From Cryptomeria japonica (Eukaryota; Streptophyta; Pinopsida; Cupressales; Cupressaceae), in assembly GCF_030272615.1 (NCBI RefSeq), contig NC_081406.1:475937900-476000399 (forward strand): a stretch of 62,500 nt of DNA. Direction: 5' to 3'. The translations under genes and the position numbers were made by a program. Shown here piece after piece: positions 22,497 to 35,800 of the stretch. The notes below the pieces were generated by a model that saw nothing but the letters and a program-made list of their open reading frames with translations, was not told the origin of the DNA and searched no databases. How positions within the stretch are numbered: the stretch's first letter is position 1; the number at the start of each line of letters is the position of its first letter.

Positions 22497-24169
22497 TGTT
22501 AATCCTATGAGGATCTGGTTAGTACTGAGAGGGAGGGTGAATCACTACTACGATCAATTGAAACTATAACTCAAAAACAAACTTATCTCTGATCTAAAAC
22601 CATTTAACAAATATCTCAACTTCAGTAATCAGATCTAATAACCTCTTTATTAGATTTGCTTAAAACAGTAATTAAATCATTTACCAATACTTTCACCACC
22701 AAAGCAATCACATTAACTTGATCATTCACCAACTCATTAACCTTATCAATAAGATCAAATACTTTCTCAAACAAATTTTTATTAGTACCAGTAACCTCTG
22801 ATAAACTTATGATAAAACATCATAACCGTTGTCTCAAAAATAATGCATGAAATGAAATATAAACAAGAACATCATATGAAAAACATTCCACACATGAACA
22901 CCATAAGTTTTTGATGTGGAAACCCAAATAGGGAAAAACCACGGTGGGAGTTGGTACCCACAAATATTTGTACTCTTTTGAAGTATGCCCTGTTAGGAGC
23001 TTACAATACGCCTGGTTAAGAGCGGACCCTGTTAGGAGTCACCCAGTTAGGGGATTTTCCTTGTAGACTGGTTAGGAGCTTGATGATCTATTAGGATCAA
23101 CCTCGTGAGAGGATTTAACACTCTTTTGAGAGCTTCCATATTTGGGGACTTAGATGTTTAAGGCCTCTAAGGACCTACCCGGTTAAGGGATTTAACCTGT
23201 TGCAACTGTTAGGGAACACCGATAAGAAAATGAAATGTTACTTGCACTTCTCTGCTTGCTTGATTAGATCTAGTTACACTCAACACTTTGCAACTCTCAG
23301 GTAGATCTCACACTTCACTTGGATGACTTAACAAATTCTCTAAGACCGCCAACACAATAAACATCAACTATGTTAATCTAAATATCCATCTCAACTAGGT
23401 CAGCCACAAAACCTAATTACATCATAAATTTACAATTAGATCAGAAGAGATCATCATAGATCACTATATAGATCATTACAATAAATTACAATGCAATATC
23501 AACCATTGGTTGATCATAACCCTTCATGGAAATCCAATATGTATCCTCAAAACACTCTACTAAGTGTTACGTTGATTCCCATGAAAATCTTCCTTGAATC
23601 ATGCCAAAATAGCTATCAAATCTTTCACACGGGTTATGTCATGTTACCAACTTCATGTAGACTCGTTGTCGATCACTGTCATAACATAAATCATTACCGG
23701 TTTGATGATTTGTTCACCGGTCTTTAAACCCTACTAAAACCTTAGCAAAACTTCATCAGAAATTTTGAAACACACCTTCCAATAATCTCCACAAGTTCTA
23801 GTTCCAGTCAGATACTTTTTTCCATGACACAAGTTTACCATCCAAACCACAAATCACCAATCATCGCCGATCAACTGATCCAATCAAAACAACTCTGCTT
23901 TATCGGTTAAAGTCCTATTTCACAGACTTTAGTTCACTAGTAGTAAATCCTGTCTTCCAGTAAACCAAATCACTTAAAAGACAAAACAAAAACATCAGGA
24001 ACATCAATTGACATCAGTTGCCAACAATGACAACACAAATAACTAATCATGTCATCTATTCATAGAATCTCAATCTCTTCATCACAAATAGACTTCTATC
24101 CTTTATTGGTGCAGTCATCCAACTTCAACTACATCACCTGATTTGCTTTAGTTATGCCAAATGCCAACA
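22497..24169 (-). mobile_element. Copia E 5' LTR (antisense)
   Basis: 1673 bp. On the minus strand it starts TGTTGGCATTTGGC and ends GGATTAACA. It carries the same blocks as the other copia LTRs in the window, inverted: GTGGAAACCCAAATAGGGAAA near 22917 and the GATTCACCCTCCCTCTCAGT equivalent near 22530. The body contains many TTAGGAG-type repeats (23000-23200). It interrupts the coding region of element F at 24170. Confidence 0.85.
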
Positions 24170-26734
24170 AATGCTAGAGGTCTCTTCTTGAGTGATTAAC
24201 CTGTGTGTCAAATTTGCAAACTCATGAAAATGAGGAAAGGAACCTTTGGTGTCCAAATTTAGAATTTGGGACTTTTCTCCCATGCTATCTTCGGATTCAC
24301 TACACACCACTAAATTTTGATTTTCCTCATAGTCTTCCCAATTGAGAAGAGGGGGTAGTGTGTCAAATGAATCCTCTTCAAATGATGTCACAAGGCAATA
24401 AGGATTTTTTTTTGTGAATCTCTTCAAACCTTTCATCAACTTGTTCACCTTTCATGCAACTCACATTGTCATTTTCCATCACGGGAGGGGCTGCTATAGG
24501 AGATGCAATTTGTGATTTATGCAAGGAATGAGAGATACTAAATTGGAGGAAAAGTTCCACAATTTCACTATCTTTTTCCTTCACCAAGCTAACTGCTACA
24601 TCTCTATCTTTGAGCATGTATAAGTAATCTTCCTTAATCAACTTCAATTCTTCCTTAAGTGAGTGCAAATGTGTATGAGAAATGCCATGATTCATACCTT
24701 TATGCCATTCCTCCTTTTGGGTTGTCCAAATGAGGTCTTTTGAGTGACTAAAGTATAATCAATCCTTGACATTGCGTGATCTATCTTGTCATCAGTTACC
24801 ATCAAGTGATCCTGCAAGTCTTCCCACACCAAAGGTTTTTGTTCGAAGCCTTGAATGTCAATTTCTGATTTTTCTTCATGCATGGGATTGGTGTCAATAT
24901 TGGAGTCCACTGTCACACTAGAAGATGCACCCATGTCATTGCCCTTAGAATCCAAACTTTCACTATCCATATCAACCTCATGTTCTTCATAAATTGCTGA
25001 TACAAAATCAGTCTTTGAGCAATCTGAATACTCATCAAAACTCTCATGAATGACCTCACTACAAGGTTCATGTGATGACAAAGAACTACTAGTTAAACTC
25101 AGAAAACCAGAATCGTGTTCATCAATAATCTCTCCATGGGCTATCGTACCTTGCATATTGCTTGAAGCTACAAACTCTTCCTTCACATCTTCCATCATGA
25201 ATGATGGGACAACATTGTGACCAGCTAAAGAGGCACCAATTGGATCTATACCTTCATCTAACCTGAATTGACCTTCCAAGTAGTGTGACTTTTGAAATTT
25301 GATTGGTTTATAGCTTATTCCTCAATACTTTCCCATCCAAATCATGTACCAACAAGCTATCACTAGCACAACTGTGGATTGGATCATTTACCTCGTGCTC
25401 TTCTATACTTAACATCTTGAAATTAGATGGTGGGCAAACAACGTTTTCAATTTCTATCATGTGTTTATTGACCCATACTTGGTTGTCCTCAATGCATTGC
25501 TCATGTGTTGATAGTGGACTACTAATTGTATTAAAGAAATCAAAATTATGAACCCTTGAGGTGTCTTTGTTATCTTCAACAAGATCTAACCTTTGATGTT
25601 GAAAGTCATATGTTGCCTTGCCTTTCCAAACCTGCATTTCCAATGTGTTTTTTTACCTCCAACCACAACCATGTTGAAATAATTACAATGAACCAAACAT
25701 TATCATATTGTAAAATCCTATGGTTAGGTAATCTTTTAGTCCCTACAATCAACTCTCTAAATCAAAATGCCTCATATAACTTCAACAAGCAATCCTCCAT
25801 TGCAAGCATATGAATAAGGAAAGTGAAATCTATCTCACTACATGATCATACATTATCACAAGGTGATTTCTTACCAATGAATTGGAGAGTTGTCCCATGT
25901 GAAGGAATATAGGTGGAATCCACATCCTTGTGTCGTTGATCAATCATAGTAGAATTTCCAAACTTCATGCAAGCATCTTCCTCACCTTGTGGCTTCCATG
26001 AAGACCCATGCGTTCCTCACTTTAGGTTGTAATTGTTGCTTCTTTCTTGTTCATATCCTCTTGTGGCTGGAGTGAATAGGCAAACATGGATTTATCTTCT
26101 TTGGAGCTTCCACATGCTCAGCTATAAGTCCAAACTTCTAGACATGGTGACTGAATTTTATCTTTTCCATAATCATTTGCAGGCTGCAAGCTGCGAGTAA
26201 AAGTTTTCTCTTTCTTACCCATCCTTTTTTCAATGGTGATTTCTAAGTTTTTTTCTTTCAAGAATGTTACTCTTGGCTGCATTTCCTTACTCTTCTCATT
26301 CATTTCAATTTTTGACTTGTTTTTATTACTTGATTTATAATGCTTAGAATCAAATCCATCTTGAACTTTCCCTGCTTTTGATTGTAATTGAGATTCTGAT
26401 TCAAAATTCATTTATTTTTATTTTTTTCCTTATGTAATACCTGCCAAAAGATTTAGTAGCCTTGACCTCGTTAGGTTCACTTAAGTATTCATAAAAAATT
26501 ATGATAACCTCCTCATTCAGAGGAATATCCAACCTTGACAAATTTTGATATTCCAGAAATATCAAAAGATTCTTCCTCTTTTGATAACTGTTATACTGCT
26601 TAGAAATTTTAGTGGTTGCAATTTCATTTTCTTGTTCTTCCATTTCTGTAATCATCTTTGACATCTCCCCTTCCTCCATTTTTGTAAACAACCTTAGCAT
26701 CCCACGGGCTAGCAGGATTTTGGCTCTGATACCA
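24170..26734 (-). pseudogene. Element F protein: acidic, coiled-coil, internally repeated; not recognised
   Basis: Several minus-strand frames between the primer site (26734) and copia E: 26754-26401, 26411-26118, 25643-25308, 25279-24692, 24695-24378 and 24448-24152. The first encodes a helical segment (KMEEGEMSKMITEMEEQENE), the second is Lys-rich, and the next two are very acidic and Ser-rich. An internal repeat is visible: SLSSHEPCSEVIHESF in one frame resembles PLSTHEQCIEDNQVW in the other, each followed by an EEHEV block. A coiled coil (LKEELKLIKEDYLYMLKDRD) follows. I see no capsid, zinc knuckle, protease or pol motif, so F looks non-autonomous. The 3' part is lost to the copia E insertion. 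Confidence 0.5.
26723..26734 (-). promoter_or_regulatory. Primer-binding site for Met-tRNA (element F)
   Basis: On the minus strand TGGTATCAGAGC is an exact match to the canonical initiator Met-tRNA site. It follows an LTR end TTTCA by one base. Confidence 0.9.
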
Positions 26735-26735
26735 T

Positions 26736-27658
26736 TGAAAGATCCATAACCCATTTTTTACTAAATCTAATGCAAAATTTGAGGTTAATTGCAATTTTTT
26801 GTTTGTTGATAAAGTCTTTGGGAAGTGTATGATGAAAAGGGTTTTGACTGATTTTCTTGTTTTTGTTTGGTTTTTGAGTGTTTTTGAATGATTCTTGAAT
26901 GTTAAATGAAAGAAACTATTGATACAAAAATAGAATAATGCATAACACATAAATAAGACAAATAAGATGACTTTATTTCACTTAAAAGGTTGATGTACAT
27001 ACCATTAGCTGAGCATATAGGTTTGATACAAATTTCCAGCTGATTGAATATGAAGATCAACTCCAGTATTAGCTGAAAACCCAAATACAACCTAGGGTTT
27101 GATGCCCTCATTTCCAAGATGGAACGACTGGTTGAGAATAAGTTGGAAATGTGTTGTAGTGACCTCTAGAAGGTATGATCTATAATTAGTTGAAGAGGAT
27201 CTACCCTCGGGCTGATAAATTTGCAACTAGGACCCCAAATAATGCTGCCAACTGCACACTGAATTAAGCTGGATAATGCTAAACTCCGTCACCAAGAGAG
27301 ATGGGTCTTTGTTCAAATCTCCAAATTATCCTAGAAGTTTGCGTTCCTAGAAGATCCAAGTTGTTCAAACCCTCAAGTTTGATGCTTCTCTCCAAAATGA
27401 AGTCATAAGAATGAATCCAAATGATAGACAAAATGCCTTTTTTTATCCTCTTCAAGAAAGTTTTATCTATTTTGGGGCTATTATTTGACCTAAAAATCAT
27501 AAAATAACATCGAGGGTCTAATTACTCATTGTTAACTTGACCCCCTTTTAAAAAAAACTTAAGTTATCAGGATGGGAGGAACTCTGCACTATTCATCCTA
27601 CGTTTCTCTGTTACTATTCACTTTTTGCTATTCCCTTAAGGCCAACTTTAATATTTCA
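26736..27658 (-). mobile_element. Element F 5' LTR (antisense; outer end tentative)
   Basis: On the minus strand it would run from TGAAATATTAAAG at 27658 to GGATCTTTCA at 26736, which gives matching inverted ends TGAAA/TTTCA and a 923-bp LTR. The inner end is fixed by the primer site. The outer end is inferred only from the inverted ends, because the other LTR is missing. Confidence 0.55.
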
Positions 27659-29740
27659 ATTTAATCATGGATTCAACCCCAAAACTCCAATCTAAAAGGC
27701 CCGTAAAGCTCCCTGCTAAGCTCCACAATCCCCAGTTGGGTCCCCAAACTACACTGTTTACCTTAGAGACCCTAATAGTAGGCCAACCTCCGTTAAAGTC
27801 TGAGATGCCTAAGGAAGGGACATTGCAATCAGTATCAAGGCTCACAACCTTCAATGGGTGAACACATTTCCAAGTACAAAAGATGCATACACAAGATGAC
27901 AAGTGTACCACAACATGGGAAAATACCAATTCTAGTCAAGAACTAGTGAGATAGGACACTGGGGCACACAAATACAAAGGAAAGTTAAAAATTCAATTTA
28001 AATATGCAAATCTATGTCATGGTATATGCTAGATAATAATGGAAAAGTAGAGAATTTGATATTGACAAAACTTGCATAGATGTTGATAGACATGTGCCAA
28101 GCAATATGATAATAAATTTATGATTTTTCAAGTTGCAAATCATCTTTAATAGGTACATTGATAATTGGAGGTAGATTTCTTATTTTCCAAATCATGAAAA
28201 CACCTTATCAGGGGTTTTCTTGATAAGAACAAACATATATTTCAAAATTAAACTCTACAAAGACATTGTTAGGTGCATGCATGTAAGTGTTAAACCTAGT
28301 GAAACATGGGAACACTAGCAATCTGATGAAATATGGAAATACTCCATGACCTGTGGGTTTCCCATAGCTTGGAGTGAATATCTAGAGAAAGTTGGTTCCT
28401 ATTTGCTTGACTAATAGGATTCTTTGTTGGGAAAAGCAAAAGAAACTACTAAAAAATTGAAACTTGACTCTAAATAGATGATGCAACAAATGTTTTTTGA
28501 CCTATGTTATTGCTTTTATGTACAAATATTCAATAGTTAAAGTATCTAATGCACAATTTCAATGTTTTTTCATTCTCATGTGTCAATGTTTTGTAGAAAG
28601 GTGTTAGTGCTTGGCAATTTTAGAAGGAAAAGACAAGTGTTTTTTCACAACTAATGGTTGTTTCAACTATAATACAAACTACAACCCACATAAGATGTGC
28701 AATTTTTTGTTTTAAAGTGCTACAAATGAGACATTCATCTATGGATTTGAGAAAAATCATAGAAGTGAAGATAAATCATCAATTGCACATAAAATAATAT
28801 TCTTTAAGAAGGCAAATACTAAATTTATGTTGAATAAAGATGTAGTAATAGTAGTACAAAGTATGAAATGTTTTGGTACTACTTTCAAAATGAAGATTTG
28901 CATATAAATTTTAGTCTTTTACAAGTTTTTGAGCTACAAGACCATATTCTTTGCTAGAAAGGACTAAAATTTACACTGTTTTTCCTTTCCTTAGACCATT
29001 ATCATGCATCACTTGGCAAGATTGACACTGTCAACTTCATGTAGCTTGGCTACATATCAATGTTAGCAATTCCTTTCTCACAAATATATTTTCTCTATTG
29101 TCACATGGCATTAGTTAAAATGGCATACATTGATCTCATGAATTGGGGATGGAAAATGAGCATTCAAAAAATACAATATGGGTAATAAACAAGAAAAAGG
29201 AAAAGATTCCATAAACATGCCTATATAGAGAGAATATAATGACCTCCTTTTGAATGAACATGGGTTTTTTTTAGCCTCCATGTACAAATACTCAGATATA
29301 TGTGTCAAAACCCAAAAATAGGAAGGGAATGCAAACCACATTGCATACCTGGAAAGCTTGAAAATGGGCATGGGAAGGACTCAAAACTCCATGTTTTCCT
29401 TCCATGCAAGAGTAGAATATTATGGACACAACAATAAATCTTATTCTCTTCCATGTCACAGGGTACATTTATTTTTTAACATGAGCTCTCTTCATGGAAA
29501 ATTTCAACAAGACATGGATTTGACTTTTCCCTCTAAAATGAGATGGTTTTTAGGCATTAAAATCCATTTATTTTGCCTTTTGATAAACTAGACCAATTGA
29601 TTCACGACCTAAGACCTCAAATTTTTTTTGGAAAACATAATGATTTAATCAAGAGCTATTGGGGCCAAAATGGATAACAATCTTGTCATCCTTTGAAAAT
29701 GTTTTGCCTACTAAAACTCTTATGACTAGTTGCCTTCATT
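27659..29740. other. Non-coding AT-rich stretch
   Basis: No protein motif, primer site or repeated structure that I can support. The frames at 27667-27929, 29111-29371 and 29358-29591 have no recognisable content. Confidence 0.6.
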
Positions 29741-29745
29741 GGTTG

Positions 29746-29781
29746 AAAATTTTGTACACCTCAACAGCTGTACAAAATTTT
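29746..29781. repeat. Perfect 12-bp inverted repeat
   Basis: AAAATTTTGTAC (29746-29757) pairs perfectly with GTACAAAATTTT (29770-29781) across a 12-bp loop. No T-run or gene context suggests a function. Confidence 0.9.
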
Positions 29782-29939
29782 GGATTTTAGCCAGAGCGTG
29801 TGAGTAAATACTCTCCAATTCTAAGGGAAGGCTCCCCCTATCTAAACTAATTTAATATGGACGGGACAAAAGTTTTCCTTCTTCTTTCAAGAAAAACTAT
29901 ATTATTTCCTCTCCACAAAAAAGAATAGCAATTAAAAAG

Positions 29940-30692
29940 AAATATCAGTAATAACTTCTACCATAAAATGAAAAAAAGAGGAAATGAAGTTTCCTTAAAA
30001 CCCAAAGATTTTCGTCACTTCCTTTGGGACGAGAAAACAATATCAAGCTCAAAGTCTTGAATATCTGTGATCCTATCAACCTTTTGTAATAATAACTTTC
30101 AGAACCAAATGCAATATACAACAACACAAAGTCTGCAAATGAAATGCACTTTAAAACTCATCTGTATGAGAATTTATCACAAGCACAAAGTTTTGATATA
30201 CTTCTCAAAACTATTTGTAATTCTTAAACTAATTCCACTCCCAATAGCTACAACACAAAGTGTGCAATTAGATGAAGTGAAGCTCTCTTTGGCAGCCTTC
30301 TACAATCTTCAAAGTAAGCACAAAGTTATACCCCAAAATGACATAAGAACACAAAGGGACAAAGAAAGACTTCAACGCAAAGTCTAAAATTCCTCACTTC
30401 TTTTGTATTACTAAAAGATGGAAAATTTACAACTATAAAGCTCAAAGTCTTTATGAGTAGAAAATCCTGCAAAATTTTCTTGGTTTTCAAAAAGATAAAA
30501 AATCCAATAGACCCACTCAAGTATTTATAGGAGAGGAGTCTTGAGAAAAAGAAGGGAGGATTCCAACTAACTTGGACCTTTTCAACAACTAACTATGACT
30601 TATTCAAGATTACAAGTCCTATTCTAAATTGACTTGTAATCAACTTACTTGTATTTACAAAAATGCAAGTGATCAACTTGCAATTACAAAAG
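29940..30692 (-). mobile_element. Element G 3' LTR, downstream part (antisense)
   Basis: The minus strand carries a TATA box CTATAAATACTTGAG (about 30516-30530) followed by a region rich in recurring ACTTTGTG(C/T)T and ACTTTGAGCTT words (30420 down to 30040). This is promoter-plus-leader organisation typical of an LTR. It lies downstream of ORF-A3 in the same orientation. The LTR would start near 31870 (minus TGTAGTATTTC) and is split by the copia LTR at 30693-31840. The outer end near 29940 is uncertain. Confidence 0.45.
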
Positions 30693-31840
30693 TGTTTCTA
30701 CAAGTAAATGATGAATACTAAGAGGGGGGTGAATTAGTATTTCCAAAAACTTAAACAAACTCTTAAGCAGTTTAATTGCAGACCAATGTAGCAGATTAAA
30801 CAGTAAACCGGTTAAAACATAAACAAGACAAATAGAAAATAAATCATTCACCCATAGAAGCACAATCACCATAACACAAGATGTTTTTACGTGGAAACCC
30901 AAATGGGAAAAATCACGATGAGTAAAACTCACAAGTCAACTATCTACAGAATAGTAACTAGACCGGTTAAGGTCAAACCGGTTAAGGTATTACAATGTTC
31001 TTCACTAGAACAGATCCTATTAGGAATCCAGATCTTTGTTAGGAGATAAGTCCTACTGAAGACTACCCTATTAGAGGATTTTAGATCCACAACTATGAAC
31101 CACCTTTTTAGAGGATTTTCAATAGGCTTGGTTGGGCCTACCCAGTTAAGGGTTTTAGACTTGTCGAAGATATTAGTAATAAAAAAGTGAATGATCTAGA
31201 CAGTAGCACAGAATGCTTGATTAGATCCTTGACAACTCCTTGTTAATGCATTCCAACATTACTTCAGTCTTCTATGTTTCACACTCTCTATCTCTGTTGT
31301 GTGAACCCTTTTCTCACACAGACCTTATCTTCATTCGCACACTACAACTAATAAACCCTAGACATGATGTCCTCATATATAGGAACCCGATTTCATGTTG
31401 GTCCAATAAGATTAGACTACAATTTCCTAGGTACAGTGCATCTAGACACATTTGGTAACATGACACAGAAACACTTCCAAAGTGTCAGTGGATGATAACT
31501 CATCACACATTACAATTATACCGGTTAACAAAGTATACTGATTACCGGTTGACAAGTGAAGACTAGAAAATTGGAACATAGTGTTCCGATCAAAAGATTA
31601 ACTGCCGCTCAGGGTCTTCATTCCGCTTTGAGATCTTCATACCGCTTGGGGTCTTCGGTCATGCTTTCACCGGTAAGCATCTTCTGCAAAACACCGATAG
31701 TATTCAACAAATAAAGACTATACATATTAATGACATACAATACTAGTTGGAACAACTACCGGTTGAGAATAACTCATATATTAAATAAGTGTGTGTCCAT
31801 CAATGACAATCACAACTTAATTATCATGAAAATACCAACA
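30693..31840 (-). mobile_element. Solo copia LTR (antisense)
   Basis: 1148 bp. On the minus strand it starts TGTTGGTATTTTC and ends GTAGAAACA. It contains the shared copia LTR blocks (GTGGAAACCCAAATGGGAAA near 30892 and a CCCCCCTCTTAGTATT equivalent near 30720). No primer site or coding sequence adjoins it on either side, so it is a solo LTR. The 5-bp flanks do not match. Confidence 0.75.
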
Positions 31841-31890
31841 GTAAACTTGTCAAAAGAAATACTACAATTTTGAAATATAAACTAGGTGTT

Positions 31891-32878
31891 GGGTGAACTC
31901 ACAAAGCTGGTTCCCACTTTTTGGTACGTCCTGATTTTTGCTGAAATCATACATTTTTTAGAAAATATAATGATTTAAACTTTAAGAGGTCCCATTTGAA
32001 GTAATTAATAGAAGAGAGTTAAATCAAAGAGAGTTAAATCAAAGGCTCTTAGATCAAAATTTCATGGATAGAACTTCTCTACTTCTAAATCATACTTGCA
32101 ATGGAGTCTCCTTTGCATCTATCAAATGCTGATAAAAAACCAATTTTACATTAGCTTTTGGGGGGTCAAATTAATTCATTTAAAAGTTTTTTTTTAAAGT
32201 ATTTAGTCCTTGTTATAATATTTCCAAATAGTATAAATTTTAATATATTTTTATTTTATTTCTTATGAATGTAGGTTTTTCATCGAACATGAACTTCTTT
32301 ATTCAATGCATTGGGAAAAATAGTAAACTAATTCCAAAAAATTCTGAAAAATATCTATGCACTAGGTATTGGTGTTTTCTTTCTAACAAAATAAAAGAAA
32401 ATTGAATTTTGATATATATAGAACAAGTTGTGTTCAAACATACGCCTATATCTAAATTATAATTAGTCAAACTTCAAAACTTAATAAAATGAAAAATATT
32501 CAATATATCACTATCAAACCAACTGCATGCCCTGGGTATTGATGTTACAAACCAAAATTCAAAAGAATTAAGTTTTTATCATTTATAGAAAAAAAATTAT
32601 GCATTTCGAGATACACATCACTCTTAAAAAATATTGTTTGTTGTAAAAAACTACTTTTTGAGGGAGATGGAAAAATCAATAAAATTTTATTCAAACAAAT
32701 TTGAAAAAAATATATTTAGAATCTACAAACAAGATGCTAAAAATCACTAGTTTATATCATCTTCAAATTCTTAACAGTTTAAAAGTTATAGGCGTTGGAA
32801 AGTGAAGGTTTTTTTCAAAATATTCATCTAAGTGTCAAAGTTGGTCAAAAAGTGGGAACCAGTATTGTGAGTTCAGCC
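31891..32878. mobile_element. 988-bp non-coding element with ~33-bp terminal inverted repeats
   Basis: The left end GGGTGAACTCACAAAGCTGG and the reverse complement of the right end GGCTGAACTCACAATACTGG continue together as TTCCCACTTTTTG. That is 33 positions with three mismatches. A 4-bp TGTT lies on both sides (31887-31890 and 32879-32882) and may be the target duplication. The interior is AT-rich and without coding frames, as in a MITE-like DNA transposon whose transposase is encoded elsewhere. I cannot assign a superfamily. It lies between ORF-A3 and the LTR of element G. Confidence 0.75.
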
Positions 32879-32899
32879 TGTTGAAAACACATACGGTAG

Positions 32900-35800
32900 C
32901 ATGTCTAGCCATGTATCCTTCAAACTTCTGGAAATTCCTTGTAGTTCATCAGGATTTGGCTCATGGGTGTTCTTAGCAACAATCACTGTTTTGACAATGG
33001 TATCACGACAACTAAGAATCGTAAGATTATTCTTCTCAAGAGTAGCCTGGATTTCCTATAGAAAAATTTGGTACTTCACCGAGGTTTGGATTGATGCAAC
33101 CGAAAATTGTTCATCCTGCCAGTCCTGCTGAATCTTCCTTCTCAAATATGAAAGAATATCTTCTTTTGGCAACAACACCACATTCTGATTTACAAATTTA
33201 CAAGAAAATTTCTCACAGTGAGAAACAACATCTTGCAACACTTCCATGTGCAATCCCAAAGTATCATCAATTTCTTCAATAAGTGATTTCTAGACAAGGG
33301 ATTTATTTTCTAGAAGCTCTCCAAATTCTAGATACATGGCTAGTAGGAAGAATGCCATTCTCCTGTAGAACATTCTTCTTTTCCTATGGCATTTTGTGTC
33401 AAACTTTCAACCTACTTTCAACCTTCTCCAGATTTTGTTTGAACATTGTAGAAGTCTGATTTAATTTCTCTTTGATCATTTCCAGCTTGACCATCACCTA
33501 GAAAACCTCCTCCAAGACTCAAACACATAGATCAATAATTTGATCTACCCAAGAATCTAGTGCTTGCACTTTCTGAGCAACTCTTTCAATTTCCTTAACT
33601 GATTCTTTGGTATTGAAAGAACTTGAAGGATTTGTCCCTTCTTCAGAAGACTTGGTGATCTTCTGAATAATTGAGATGAGCTGCAAATTCTCTTCCTCTA
33701 GCTTCCTCTAGCTTTTCTTTCTTTGTTAGGAGTTCATCATATCATTGCACCAATGAATTCACTAAATGTTGAGCATCATGCATGACAACTGCATGTGTTT
33801 ATTTACCAAGCTCCACCCTGGTGATTTTGTAGTCATGAGCTTGCATCTCTTCGTGTGGCTTATCTACCATTGGTTCAATGATCTCTGCAACTTTCATCAT
33901 GTTGTTGTTGTCGACCGTCACTCTCGAAACTATTTTAGCATTTTTAGCAACCTTGGGTTTAGTTTGTTTGAGTTGCTAAAAATCTAAGATGTCAGGAGAA
34001 ATCTCTTGGTTCTTTCTCTTAGGAGTGAAAGAGCTTAGCCATAGAGGTAAGGACATTGAATTTGCCTCAAAAGCAGTTGGAGGTGGGGAATAAGCAGTTT
34101 TTGTTTGAACTATAGTGGTCACCCTAGGAGAGGTTTCTGTCTGAACATCAGCCATGGCCCGTTCAGTCACTGGAGGATGTGATGTCGATGACATGAATTT
34201 TTCAAAACTGGAAGTAGAAGTGTCAATCTTCGATAATGTCAAGCCAGGTAAAGAGACATGGGTAGGGTTATCCTCAAAGATATTCAACAAATCCTCCTGT
34301 GTGTGATCAAGAGATGGTTCTACTACTGAAATTGGAATGACACTCTCTACATTCATAATTACTGGAACAAAATCAGTGTGGATGGTGGAAAAATAATCCA
34401 CATCTGTGTCAAAAAGAGACATAGGAAAATCCAAAGGGATTTGAGGAGGAACTTCGTGAGGTGACTTGGAAGTTGTGGACCTAAGAGCATCATCTTCTTG
34501 TTTCTCTTCTTCTGGATCTTCAAGATCAATGACATGAATACGAAGTTGTGGTTTCTCTTTCCCTTTCACCATCACTTCTTCAGGAGGAATCGCCATTTCT
34601 CTGTTGACTCTCAACTTGATCCTTGTAGTAGAAGATGAAGCACCTTCCTTGTTATCAACTCTAATTTCAAACTTGCATCCAATAGACCCTATAGAATCAT
34701 CCTATTTTTCCAATCTTGATTTTGATGAGTCTAATGCCATTGATTTTGAGCCAATCATTGGTGTTAGTTAAGACAGGATGAAATCTATGAAAGTGCATTC
34801 CTTCTATGACCACTAAATTGATGGAAGTGGTGCTTCATCAACTCTTTTTTCAAAATACTCAGAATCAAGTACATTCCCATCATCAACCATTCCTTTATAA
34901 ATGCTAGCAAGGTTCAAATCAGCAATCTGCTCAAGTGTGAGCCTACAATAGTCCATCCTACAAACCTCCTCTTATGTGCAAAGATCAATCCAGATGTCTT
35001 GTATGCGATGCACATGGATAAAGGATATTTTAATCCTTCCCTTCATGCCCTTGTAATCAACATTTTCTCTCACTTTGAACCTTTTGAGTTTGATCTCCTA
35101 CATCCCAATCTCCATTTCTTTGGCCTTCATGGATGTCATGAGAGAATATCGACCAATAGGCAATGGGTTATTAGAAGATATCCCCATTCCAGCCTTCTCT
35201 TGAACTGATTGTTGTGCATGAACTACCATGAGTTGTCTTCCCAATTCCATAAGAATGATTTTGTCAGTTGGATATCTTGGAAGCATGTATGGTTGCCCAC
35301 TATAGCATCCAACTCTCAAATAAGTAAAGGTCGAGAATTGAAGGAAAAGACACCCATGCTCATTTAATTTCTCCCATGTAGAATTTGTCACTCTTTTGTT
35401 CTTCAATTAACTATCAAATAGACACATGTAGTGGCCATAGAAAGCATCCTGGACTCTCCTGTAATGCAACCTGCTAGGTCTCAAAGGAAGCTGATAATAG
35501 TAATCCTACATAGTCCGAAGCGAGCGATCACCCTTGGTAGAAAGACCAAGAAAGTGTCTAAGTGATGCTTCTATATATACCAAGTATGAGTTCATGTAGA
35601 ACGTCAAAGTGGTGGGAACTCTAGCAAGCTTCTCACACAAAGAATCACTAATGATTTCACCCCAAAAGATGTGCTGAGATTGTCTAATAAGTATGATGAA
35701 CTAATACATCCATGGTTCAAAGACATTTGAATGCTCTAAACCCATGGTTCTATTCAAAATGGAAATTGTATCACCAATCTCCTCTTTGAAATCACACCAA

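Noticed and set aside
27648-27929. 93-codon minus frame rich in Trp, Val and Ser
   Set aside because: No motif, no neighbouring signals, opposite-strand frame equally open. Probably chance.
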